NCBI RefSeq assembly: GCF_025152575.1
Contig: NZ_CP102293.1
Location: 744,001-808,000, forward strand
Direction of reading: 5' to 3'
DNA length: 64,000 bases
Source: Subdoligranulum variabile
GTDB taxonomy: Bacteria > Bacillota > Clostridia > Oscillospirales > Ruminococcaceae
Below are positions 33,652 through 41,501 of the stretch, in pieces. Each line of letters begins with the position of its first letter. Position 1 is the first letter of the stretch. The notes under the pieces are model-generated. The model searched no databases and was not told the DNA's origin. It worked only from the letters and a program-made list of their open reading frames with translations. Made by a program: the position numbers and the translations under genes.

Positions 33652-35336
33652 GCAGCGTTCTCCTTTCCTTTTTTCGGTCTGCCGAACGCTGCGGCCGACA
33701 CAAACGCATAGAGCAAAAACAGCGGATGCACCGTAGCCAGGTACATGGTACTGGTGCCGATGCCAAAGCTGGACACTTCCACAAAGGCGATCATGGCACA
33801 GCGCAGCAGCGCCATGCCCAGAACTCCGAAGAGCAGCAGCCAGGGCACCACCTCGCCGGCGGTGCGGCGGCGCAGCACCCGCGGCAGCGCTGCGAAATGG
33901 CAGACCAACCCCGCCAGCAGCCCCAGCCACAACAGGGCACGATAGACCCAGGCGATGGCTTCCATCACGCCGAAGGCCATCTTCTGCCAGGGGCTGTAAT
34001 AGGGCGTATCCTTGCCCGCCTCAGCGGCGTTGTTGAGGCCGCAGTGCAGATAGGAGGACCACTGTGCAATATCCTCCTCGGTGCCGATGGAGCGCAGCGT
34101 TTCATAGGGCGCACAGTCCGCAAAGGTCACTACATGGACGATCCCCCGCACCGTCTCGGCCAGGGTAGGCGCCACATAGGATGCCTTGATGGGCTGGCTG
34201 GTGGCCGCCCGCTCCCCCGTGCGGCTGGGCAGGGTACCGTCATCGCAGGCTGCGTTGATAGCATCGGCCACACGCTGCCAGTAGGCGTCCGCCTTCTGGG
34301 GGGTATCGTAGATGCCCTCATACTGGGCGGCACGGCGGATGGCCCAGTAGAAACTGCCTGCCCGGTAATCGTCCAGCTGCGGGTCCCGGAAATCATTCTG
34401 CATCTGGAGGTCTTCCTCCAGCCAGTAGGCCAGCGGTTCCAGTTCGGGTACCGCCTCGTAGATACGGGCGCGGGCGTCGGCAGGTACCGAGAGCAGCGGT
34501 TCCTCGCTGTCGGTATCCACCCGCATCATGGCGCCCATGGCCGCGGCAAAGGAACCTTCCGAAAAATCCGACAGGGCAAACACGCCGTAATGGCTGTAAT
34601 TGAGGCCGCAGAAAGTCAGCACGGCTGCCGCCAGCACACCGTAGGGCAGGAGCTGGGCGGCGCAGCTGCGCCAGCGTCGGCCACGGACCAGCACCACCAC
34701 CATAACGACGGTGGCCACCGCCGCAAAGGGCAGCAGGAACAGCCCTGCGTCCTCGCGGTCAAGGTAGGCGCAGCTCAGACCAATGCCGGCCGCCAGCACC
34801 CAGGGCCAGCGGCGCGTTCCGGCGGCAGGTGCGCGCACGATCCGGAGCGCCGCGCCGGCCATACCGGCGAAAAAAATCAGGCAGAGCGCCGGAAAGATGT
34901 TATCCCGATAAAAGCGCAAAGTGTAGGACGCCCAGCTGGAGGGCAGAAAGGCCAGCAAGGCAAACAGCGCCAGAGTACAGATTCGGCTTGTGTTTTTTTG
35001 CCGCCACAACGGAGAAAACGCAAAGGCCGCCAGCAGCGAAGCAGCGCACCACAAGGCTGCCCCCGCCACGAGATAGGGCAGATGCAGTAGATGGAGCAGC
35101 GCCGCCCACACCGGAAAAAACATGGCCTTGGAGAGGGTCAGGTAGTCATAGGCCCCCAGCCACTCCCCTGCCGAGACGGCGTTGGCCGCGCGGAACATCA
35201 GTTCATCGTCCAGCGGCGCGCCGCCCACCCAAGTATATGCCTGCTGAAAGCCGGTGAGTGCGCAGCGCAAACACACCAGCAGTGCGACGCACAGCCAGAA
35301 GGCGCGGGAGCTCAGTTGCAGGCGGGATTTTTTCAT
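33648..35336 (-). CDS. Large polytopic membrane protein, glycan-cluster GT-C-like, 562 aa
   Basis: About ten helices in two blocks with a soluble insert (about residues 275-420). The first outer loop, TWVGGAPLDDELMFRAANAV, carries an Asp-Asp-Glu cluster placed as in GT-C glycosyltransferases. The family is not certain. It is coupled by ATGA overlaps to the GT2 gene before it and the flavoprotein gene after it. The likely role is sugar transfer at the outer membrane face. Confidence 0.75.
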   Translation of the reverse strand: MKKSRLQLSSRAFWLCVALLVCLRCALTGFQQAYTWVGGAPLDDELMFRAANAVSAGEWLGAYDYLTLSKAMFFPVWAALLHLLHLPYLVAGAALWCAASLLAAFAFSPLWRQKNTSRICTLALFALLAFLPSSWASYTLRFYRDNIFPALCLIFFAGMAGAALRIVRAPAAGTRRWPWVLAAGIGLSCAYLDREDAGLFLLPFAAVATVVMVVVLVRGRRWRSCAAQLLPYGVLAAAVLTFCGLNYSHYGVFALSDFSEGSFAAAMGAMMRVDTDSEEPLLSVPADARARIYEAVPELEPLAYWLEEDLQMQNDFRDPQLDDYRAGSFYWAIRRAAQYEGIYDTPQKADAYWQRVADAINAACDDGTLPSRTGERAATSQPIKASYVAPTLAETVRGIVHVVTFADCAPYETLRSIGTEEDIAQWSSYLHCGLNNAAEAGKDTPYYSPWQKMAFGVMEAIAWVYRALLWLGLLAGLVCHFAALPRVLRRRTAGEVVPWLLLFGVLGMALLRCAMIAFVEVSSFGIGTSTMYLATVHPLFLLYAFVSAAAFGRPKKGKENAA

Positions 35337-36247
35337 TTTTGCAGTTTCTCGATGCTTTCCACAAGATATTTCTGCTGTTTGAAGGTCAGATCCAGCAGCA
35401 GGGACAGATATTTGACCACAATGGTCAGCACGGCAAACAGACCGGCAAAGCCCACGGTGATGACGAACATCGTGGTCGTCCACCCGGCCACCGGATGTCC
35501 GGTAAAGAAAATCACAAGGGTGTACAGCAATTCGGCCAGGGCCAGCACCAGCATGCAGAGGGTGATGCCCATGCTGGTCTTGAAGCCGGCGTCGGTGTAG
35601 AGCGCCAGGCTGTCCACCGCCAGATTGAAGCGTCCCGCCTGCTTTTCGATCATCCGGCCGTCAAACACCAGGTCGGTCATTTTGAGGCCGGAGGCCGCGT
35701 AGGCAGCCTTCCGGTAGGGCAGATGGGCACTGGAAGCGTGTACCCGGTTGATGGCCCGCCGGGTGACAAGCCGGAAGGCATCGGTGCGCAGCCGGTAGGG
35801 CGAATGGGAATTGGCGTTGAAGATCTTGTAAAAAAGTTTGCTGGCGCCGCTGCGGGTGGTACGCGGGCAGACCGAGACAATGTCGTTGCCCTGGAGCGCC
35901 GTGCGGTAAGCCTCGAAAATGCAGCTTACCGGATAGGGCATCCCGGTGGAATCGAACTCGTAGACGTAATCGCCGATGGAGGCATCCAGCCCGGCGTTCA
36001 TGGCGTTTTCCAGCCCGTGGTAGAGGCTCATGTGCAGGATGGTCAGCGGGGCAGACTGCTCTTTGCCCCAGGCGCGCAGGGCTTCCACCGTGTCGTCGCT
36101 GCAGGCGTCGTCCACCGCGATGAGCTCGTACTGGGCAAAATGGGCATCCAGCTCGGCCGCGATGGTCCGGCAGAATTCCGCCGCCCGGGGGCCGTCATTG
36201 TGGAGATAGACGACCGCCGAAATAAAGTTTTTCTCTTTGGTATTCAC
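35333..36247 (-). CDS. Glycosyltransferase family 2 with C-terminal membrane helices
   Basis: 304 residues. The GT-A core has SAVVYLHNDGPRAAEF and ELIAVDDACSDDTVEAL. The metal motif is atypical: YEFDSTGMPYP, in place of a classical DxD. Two helices (about 225-280) place it at the membrane, as in ArnC/GtrB-like polyprenyl-phosphate sugar synthases. The missing second Asp could mean altered donor binding. Its ATG overlaps the stop of the FAD oxidoreductase gene by 4 bases. Confidence 0.88.
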   Translation of the reverse strand: MNTKEKNFISAVVYLHNDGPRAAEFCRTIAAELDAHFAQYELIAVDDACSDDTVEALRAWGKEQSAPLTILHMSLYHGLENAMNAGLDASIGDYVYEFDSTGMPYPVSCIFEAYRTALQGNDIVSVCPRTTRSGASKLFYKIFNANSHSPYRLRTDAFRLVTRRAINRVHASSAHLPYRKAAYAASGLKMTDLVFDGRMIEKQAGRFNLAVDSLALYTDAGFKTSMGITLCMLVLALAELLYTLVIFFTGHPVAGWTTTMFVITVGFAGLFAVLTIVVKYLSLLLDLTFKQQKYLVESIEKLQK

Positions 36248-37362
36248 AGTTCCAGCACCTCGTCCAAATCGTATACCGTGTTGATCTTGCCCGACAATAC
36301 GCTCACCAGCTTGGGTTCCTCACACATCACCCGGATCACCGTAGGCCGGGAGTCATCGATCTCGCTGGCTTTCAGGATGGGCTTCATGCTGAACAGGCTG
36401 CTGTGGTAGGCAAAGCCGTATTCCTCTTTCAGATACTTCCGGGCCAGTCGGCTCATGTAGGGCCAGGCGCTCACCGGCTTGGCCGGGCACTCGTTGCAGT
36501 TATAAAGGCTGCCCGGCGCACAGCGGCCGCCGCTCTCCTGCTGGCAAGGGAAGGTTGCCACGCTGTCGTAACTGGTTTCGTGGGGGGTGAAGGTCACGCT
36601 GGTCAGGCTGTGCAGCCCGGTCTGTCCGAAAGGCATCAGACTGAAAAACGGCCCGTCCATCACCGTGATGCCGGTGTTTTTCAGCCGCTCGTCCACTGTA
36701 CAAAGAATCAGTTCACACTTTTCGTACTTGATCTGGAAAGGCGGCAGTCCCAGCAGGGCGTGCACATCATTCACACCCGCATAGGTGGCATTGAGCAGGT
36801 AAGGCGCTTCGGCGGTGATCTCCCCCGCCGTCACCCGCCATGCTCTGCCCACGCGCTCGATGCGTTCCGGCTTATGGTTGTACTGTACCGTTACGTTGGG
36901 CTGTTTTGCCAGCTGTTCCAGGAACCACTTCTTCAGCACCTGGGCGTCATAGGTATATTCTGTCGTCAGGAAAGCGCCGTCACACAGGCCGGGATTGAAA
37001 TACTTGGTGGGGGCCACGTCGTCGCAGCGGATCCCCGCTGCCCCACAAAAGCGGCGGAATTCCGCCGCGTTGGTCCAGGAAAAATGGGCGCTGGTGGCGT
37101 AGATCTGGTCGAATTCGGTGTACAGGCAGAAACCGTAATCCCGGCAGAACCGTTCAAAATAATGGGCGCTCTTGATGGCCGTGGAGTAGCTGCGCGGGTA
37201 ATGATACCCCATATGCACCCGCGCCTGGTTGATATAGGTGGCCCGCATGAAAGGCGCCGGGTCCCGTTCCAGCACCAGGACGCGCTGGCCCGCCGCACCG
37301 CATTTCTGCGCCGCATACAGGCCGTACAGTCCGGCTCCCAGGATGATTTTGTCGTAGTTCAT
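36244..37362 (-). CDS. FAD-dependent oxidoreductase (DAO-like) of the glycan cluster
   Basis: 372 residues. The dinucleotide motif IILGAGLYGLYAAQKCG is at the N-terminus and a late SVLSGKINTVYDLDEV closes the FAD site. QARVHMGYHYPRS after the FAD domain resembles proteins found in surface-polysaccharide clusters. It may oxidise a sugar or an amine; the substrate is unknown. Four cysteines lie close together near GGRCAPGSLYNCNECPAKP and could bind a metal. Start 37362 has AAAGGA upstream. Confidence 0.82.
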   Translation of the reverse strand: MNYDKIILGAGLYGLYAAQKCGAAGQRVLVLERDPAPFMRATYINQARVHMGYHYPRSYSTAIKSAHYFERFCRDYGFCLYTEFDQIYATSAHFSWTNAAEFRRFCGAAGIRCDDVAPTKYFNPGLCDGAFLTTEYTYDAQVLKKWFLEQLAKQPNVTVQYNHKPERIERVGRAWRVTAGEITAEAPYLLNATYAGVNDVHALLGLPPFQIKYEKCELILCTVDERLKNTGITVMDGPFFSLMPFGQTGLHSLTSVTFTPHETSYDSVATFPCQQESGGRCAPGSLYNCNECPAKPVSAWPYMSRLARKYLKEEYGFAYHSSLFSMKPILKASEIDDSRPTVIRVMCEEPKLVSVLSGKINTVYDLDEVLEL

Positions 37363-37449
37363 GAAAGATCCTTTCTGCTGCGCAGACCGGCCCGGACAGA
37401 ACACAGCGCTCTTCCCTGTGCGGCGGTTTTCTGCCGCCTGCCCAAAGTG

Positions 37450-38250
37450 TCACGGATTGTACTTGCCCGCCATGGCAGCCAGCAGGACTTTCAGCAGATC
37501 GCTGTTGCCCTTGAAGCCGGTTATCTTGGTGGGCGTTTTGCCGGTGGCCGGGTAGGCCCGGGTAACCGGGACCTCACAGGCGCGCATTCCCAGCTGGGTG
37601 GCGCGGATGCTCAGGTAGGCCAGCAGCTCATACCCCTGGAAGACGTCCCGCAGCGGGCGCACTTCGGGATGGGTCAGGTATTCCCGGCTGTAGGCACGGT
37701 AAGCATTGGTGGTGTCCGTAAACCACTGGTGAGCCGCCAGGCTGACCAGCGGCGCATGGATGAGGCGCACTGCCGCATAGCGGATGGGCGGCGTATTGAT
37801 GGCGTGGCCGCCGCTGCGGAACCGGCTGCCCTGGACCAGGTCGTACCCGGCCTGCAGCTTCTCGATAAAGCGGGGCACATCCTCGATGGAATCCTTGTTG
37901 TTGCCGTCGATGGTCAGAATTCCCTTGTAGCCCCGGTCCAGCGCGAAATAGATGCCCATGCGCAGCTGGGCCCCCTGCTTGCCGGGGCCAGTCTTGGTGA
38001 GCAGCGTATTGACGCCGTAGAGGGCCAGAGTTTCGGGGTTCATGCTGCCGTCGGTGGAACCGCCGTCACAGATCACAATATCGCACAGCTTGTCCACCCC
38101 GGCCCGCTGGGCACGGCCCAGTTCGGTCAGGATGCGGGCGCCCTCGTTGATGACGGGGATCAGCAGGCAGTAATCGCTCAGCCGGGCTTCCAGTTCGGCG
38201 GCACGGTAATCCGGCACACCGGAGAGGTCATGGCGTTCATATTCGATCAT
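37450..38250 (-). CDS. Glycosyltransferase family 2
   Basis: 266 residues with the GT-A motifs LLIPVINEGARILTELG, DIVICDGGSTDGS and the metal site LTIDGNNKDSIED. No membrane helix is evident, so it probably works peripherally on the inner face. YCLLIPVINEG resembles dolichyl-phosphate mannose synthase-like enzymes. Its ATG overlaps the stop of the isomerase gene by 4 bases, and an 87-base gap separates it from the oxidoreductase that follows. Confidence 0.88.
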   Translation of the reverse strand: MIEYERHDLSGVPDYRAAELEARLSDYCLLIPVINEGARILTELGRAQRAGVDKLCDIVICDGGSTDGSMNPETLALYGVNTLLTKTGPGKQGAQLRMGIYFALDRGYKGILTIDGNNKDSIEDVPRFIEKLQAGYDLVQGSRFRSGGHAINTPPIRYAAVRLIHAPLVSLAAHQWFTDTTNAYRAYSREYLTHPEVRPLRDVFQGYELLAYLSIRATQLGMRACEVPVTRAYPATGKTPTKITGFKGNSDLLKVLLAAMAGKYNP

Positions 38251-39035
38251 GCAAAAACCTCCGCAACGTAGTCCAGCGTCCGCCGGACAGTGTCCAGATC
38301 GGTGTTGGCCATCTCCACCGAGACATAGCCGCGATACCCCACAGCCCCCAGCAGCAGCGCCAGTTCCTTGTGTTCCGGGCGCTTCTGGATGGGCGCAAGG
38401 CCCGGCTCACTGATATGCACATGGCTGACGTACTGCAGGTCATCCACAAAATCCTGCAGCCGTTCTCCCTGGGCCAGCATGGTGGAAAGATCCAGATTCA
38501 CCGCCAGACCGGGATTGTCCAGCCGTTTGACCAGGGCAAAGGCTTCCGCGGTGCCGTTGAGATAGTTGGTATACACCGGCGGGTTGGCCTCGATGGCCAG
38601 CCGCACGCCGTACCGCGCCGCCAGATTGCCGGCCTGCATGAAGAAGGATTCCGCCAGAGCATCCTCGGCCCCCAGCGGCCGCATCCGGTTCTTGGGGCAG
38701 CCGAAGACCAGCGACGGGCAGTTCAGACTGTGGGCAAACTGAAAAGCCCCCGCCGTATAATCCAGCAGTTCCTCACTCTGGGCCGCATCAAAAATATTGC
38801 CCTTCTGGCCGTACCAGATACTCTGCAGGCTGGGCACTTCAAAGCCCCAGCGGTTTTTCAGGTAGCCGCCGAAGAGAGCGGCGGAGGTCAGATTCTCATA
38901 GGGCTCCGCCGGAAAGATCCGGGTGGGGGCGATCTCCAGGCCGGTGAATCCGGCCTGCTGCATCGCGGTGTAGACCGCTTCGTCGTCATTTTTATGCCAT
39001 GCAATGTTGGAGATGGCCAGCTTACATACGGGCAT
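38247..39035 (-). CDS. Sugar phosphate isomerase/epimerase (xylose isomerase-like TIM barrel)
   Basis: 262 residues. Metal ligands of the AP-endonuclease-2/IolE-like superfamily appear in LAIEANPPVYT (Glu), VNLDLSTML (Asp), VSHVHISEPG (His) and VSVEMANTD (Glu). It probably interconverts keto and aldo or C3/C4 epimers of a sugar used in the glycan. Start 39035 has AAAGGAG upstream and overlaps the end of the SDR gene by 14 bases. It is not similar in length or motifs to the repair enzyme at 4716. Confidence 0.85.
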   Translation of the reverse strand: MPVCKLAISNIAWHKNDDEAVYTAMQQAGFTGLEIAPTRIFPAEPYENLTSAALFGGYLKNRWGFEVPSLQSIWYGQKGNIFDAAQSEELLDYTAGAFQFAHSLNCPSLVFGCPKNRMRPLGAEDALAESFFMQAGNLAARYGVRLAIEANPPVYTNYLNGTAEAFALVKRLDNPGLAVNLDLSTMLAQGERLQDFVDDLQYVSHVHISEPGLAPIQKRPEHKELALLLGAVGYRGYVSVEMANTDLDTVRRTLDYVAEVFA

Positions 39036-39966
39036 CGTCCCGCTCCTTTCCCGGCTGCAAAAAATTCCGTATATCGTCCAGTTCTTCCTGTTCGGTGCAG
39101 AGATAGGCCCCGCTGCCGCCCAGAAGCCGCGCGTACTTGCTGCGCAGGTCGTAATCAAAGGGAGGCTTGGGCAGTTCGTTATGCCAGTCGGTTTTGCCGG
39201 TCACCGCGGTATACACCCTTTCCGCCGAGAGGGGCGGTGTGCAGAGGTGAAGCAGATGCAGCCCCGCCGCCCGCGCGGTACCAATATCATTCCACAGGCG
39301 GCCCAGGTTGTAGAACTGGTAGCGGCTGCGGGAATCGGTGAAAGCCAGGGCGTTGAAGTCATTGCCGGCAAAGAAGTCCCGCAGTGCGGCAGCATTTACG
39401 GCGCCGTTGAGCTTGTAAAAACCGTTGTCCGCCAGGGTATAGCCGTCCCGCACCAGCGCCGATTTCCGGGAAAGTTCGTCGTATTTTTCCGGCTTGAGCA
39501 TGGACGGCGTGATGGTGCGCAGATCGTACAGGAAGTTTTTCTTGAGTCCCTTGCCATACAGCGCCGGCAGACGCACAATAAGGGCATCGGGGAAATCCTC
39601 CCGCACCCAATGCTCCAGCTGCAGCCGGTTGCGGCCGTAAGCCGAAAGGTTTCCGGTATCGGGTTGGTCGTCCTCATCCTTGCCGCGGCTGTCGCCATAG
39701 ACGGCAATGCTGGAGATCAGTACCAGCGCTTTGGGGGCGATTTTGCGCAGATTTTCCCGGGCGGCCGCCATGACCGCCAGGTCCGCCTCGGGGTCGGCGT
39801 TGGCCAGGAACATAGCCGCCGGCACCCCCGCGTACACACAAAGATCGGGGCGGCTGCCATACTGTACCGCCACGTCCTTGCTGTGGCAGACCGCCGCAAA
39901 ATCGTGGGCGGCCATCAGATTGCCGCCCACAAATCCGGTGGATCCTACCAGAAGATCATTGTGCAC
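39022..39966 (-). CDS. NAD-dependent epimerase/dehydratase-like protein with altered active site
   Basis: 314 residues from a GTG at 39966, which starts directly before the Rossmann motif LLVGSTGFVGGN. An ATG at 39990 is in frame but lies only about 8 nt from the predicted transcript start and has no site. The SDR strand is ALVLISSIAVYGDS. The expected YxxxK reads SAYGRNRLQLE, so the catalytic Lys appears replaced by Arg. It is the first gene of the long glycan/housekeeping operon. Substrate unknown. Confidence 0.8.
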   Translation of the reverse strand: MHNDLLVGSTGFVGGNLMAAHDFAAVCHSKDVAVQYGSRPDLCVYAGVPAAMFLANADPEADLAVMAAARENLRKIAPKALVLISSIAVYGDSRGKDEDDQPDTGNLSAYGRNRLQLEHWVREDFPDALIVRLPALYGKGLKKNFLYDLRTITPSMLKPEKYDELSRKSALVRDGYTLADNGFYKLNGAVNAAALRDFFAGNDFNALAFTDSRSRYQFYNLGRLWNDIGTARAAGLHLLHLCTPPLSAERVYTAVTGKTDWHNELPKPPFDYDLRSKYARLLGGSGAYLCTEQEELDDIRNFLQPGKERDDARM

Positions 39967-40003
39967 ACGCTTCGCCCCATTTCTACACATTCATACAGAA
40001 TAC

Positions 40004-40032
40004 ATTATAGCCGATTGCCATATAAAAAGCAA
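40004..40032 (-). promoter_or_regulatory. Promoter of the long glycan/housekeeping operon
   Basis: Minus strand TTGCTT (40032-40027), 17-nt spacer, TATAAT (40009-40004). The -35 lies in the U-tract of the HisH terminator. Confidence 0.68.
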
Positions 40033-40060
40033 CGCCCCGCGTCGGGCTGGACGCGGGGCG
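40024..40060 (-). terminator. Terminator after the HisH-like gene
   Basis: An 11-bp perfect stem, CGCCCCGCGTC/GACGCGGGGCG, with a 6-nt loop and TTGCTTTTT on the minus strand. Confidence 0.88.
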
Positions 40061-40065
40061 AAGGC

Positions 40066-40713
40066 TTATTTTTGACAAATGTTTATAAATTGACTGATGA
40101 TCGACAATCCCACCGGACCGGATTTTTCGGGATGGAACTGACAGCCCACCACCGGCCCATGGGCAGCGACCGCACAGACGCTGCGTCCGCCGTAGCGGGT
40201 ATCGGCCAGGCGGTCTGCCTCATCGGCGGGCTTGGCCTCGTAGCTGTGGATGAAGTAGCACTCCTGGCCGGGGGTCACCTCCGCCAGCACGGTACCGGCA
40301 AAGTCGGCATGGCCGCCCGCCGGAAACAGCGGATCCCAGCTGATGTGGGGCACCTTCTGGGGATGGCCCTGCACATCGGTATCGGGAATTTTTACCACCC
40401 GGCCGGGGATCAGACCCAGACCCGGGTAGGTGCCGAATTCCTCCGATTCATCAAAGAGCATCTGCATTCCCAGACAGATGCCCAGCAAAGGGGTTCCCTC
40501 CGCGGCCTTTTGCCGGATAACATCCACGAGGCCCAGCCGCTCCAGGCCGGCCATGCCGTCCCGGAAAGCGCCCACGCCCGGCAGTACCAGCGCTTCGGCG
40601 GCTCGCACATCCGCCGGGCTGCTGGTCAGCAATGTCTCGGCCCCGCAGTGGGCAAAGGCATTCTGCACGCTGCGCAGGTTGGACAGTCCGTAGTCAATTA
40701 CCGTGACCTTCAT
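40066..40713 (-). CDS. hisH: HisH-like glutamine amidotransferase of a sugar-amidination module
   Basis: 215 residues. The class I amidotransferase triad is visible: Cys in LLGICLGMQMLF, His in GCQFHPEKSG and its partner Glu. It releases ammonia from glutamine and channels it to the HisF-like subunit. The gene neighbours are a HisF2-type synthase and WbpG-type amidotransferases, not histidine genes. So it is best read as the HisH2 subunit that serves acetamidino-sugar synthesis. Its start overlaps the HisF stop by 4 bases. Confidence 0.88.
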   Translation of the reverse strand: MKVTVIDYGLSNLRSVQNAFAHCGAETLLTSSPADVRAAEALVLPGVGAFRDGMAGLERLGLVDVIRQKAAEGTPLLGICLGMQMLFDESEEFGTYPGLGLIPGRVVKIPDTDVQGHPQKVPHISWDPLFPAGGHADFAGTVLAEVTPGQECYFIHSYEAKPADEADRLADTRYGGRSVCAVAAHGPVVGCQFHPEKSGPVGLSIISQFINICQK

Positions 40714-41477
40714 ACGCTGCGCACCTCCACGCCTCCGGCCCGGATCTCCTCTTTCAGCTCCGGGACCGTTTCCTTTTCATAATGCAGCACCGCCGCACAC
40801 GCCACTGCATCGGCCCCTGCCCGGGCCGCCTCCACGATGTCATCGCCGCAGCCCACACCGCCGCCGCAGATCACCGGGATATGCACCGCACTGGTCACCG
40901 CCTGGATCAGCTCCAGGTCCATGCCGCGCTGGAGTCCTTCGTTGTCCACGCTCATGAGCAGGATCTCCCCTGCCCCCAGTGCTTCGCCACGCTTGGCCCA
41001 CTCCACCACATCGTACCCGGAATGGGCACGGCCGTTGTCGTAGTAGGCCTCCCACTTGCCGGGCCAGGTCCGGCTGCGCTTGGCCTGGATGGACAGCACC
41101 ATGCACTGGCTGCCGAAGGCCTCGGCGATCTCGGTGATGAGCTCGGGGCGCTTGATGGCCGCCGTATTCACCGCCACCTTGTCAGCGCCCATGGAGAGCA
41201 GGTGGCGCACATCTTCCACACTGCGCACGCCGCCGCCCACACAGACCGGGATGAATACGTCATCCACCGTCTTGCGCACGATGTCGCTGAGGTTGTTGCG
41301 GTTATACAGGCTGGCTACAATGTCGATATACAACAGCTCGTCGATGCCCTGCTCATAGTAGCGCCTGGCGAACTGGTTGGGGTCGCCCAGTTTGCGCAGC
41401 CCCTCCATCTGGATGCCCTTGACGAGGTTGGTGTCCTTGACATCCAGCCGCGCGATCAGGCGTATTTTGTCTGCCAT
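40710..41477 (-). CDS. HisF-like synthase subunit (WbpI/HisF2/WbuZ type)
   Basis: 255 residues, a (beta/alpha)8 barrel. The N-terminal RLDVKDTNLVKGIQMEGLRK is typical of the HisF2 group of surface-glycan clusters rather than histidine HisF. D12 is kept. The position of the second catalytic Asp of HisF (normally in IDAKR) reads SIQAKR, so it is Q131. The later phosphate-binding loop CGGGVGCGDD is intact. The family partner forms ammonia with HisH for amidotransferase reactions. A role in histidine synthesis is unlikely. Confidence 0.88.
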   Translation of the reverse strand: MADKIRLIARLDVKDTNLVKGIQMEGLRKLGDPNQFARRYYEQGIDELLYIDIVASLYNRNNLSDIVRKTVDDVFIPVCVGGGVRSVEDVRHLLSMGADKVAVNTAAIKRPELITEIAEAFGSQCMVLSIQAKRSRTWPGKWEAYYDNGRAHSGYDVVEWAKRGEALGAGEILLMSVDNEGLQRGMDLELIQAVTSAVHIPVICGGGVGCGDDIVEAARAGADAVACAAVLHYEKETVPELKEEIRAGGVEVRSV

Positions 41478-41501
41478 GTGTTTGCCTCCGATTCAACGGG
41501 A

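Noticed and set aside
40066..41477. Histidine biosynthesis operon
   Set aside because: Only hisH- and hisF-like genes are present, the HisF copy lacks a key Asp, and both are joined to a sugar amidotransferase gene.
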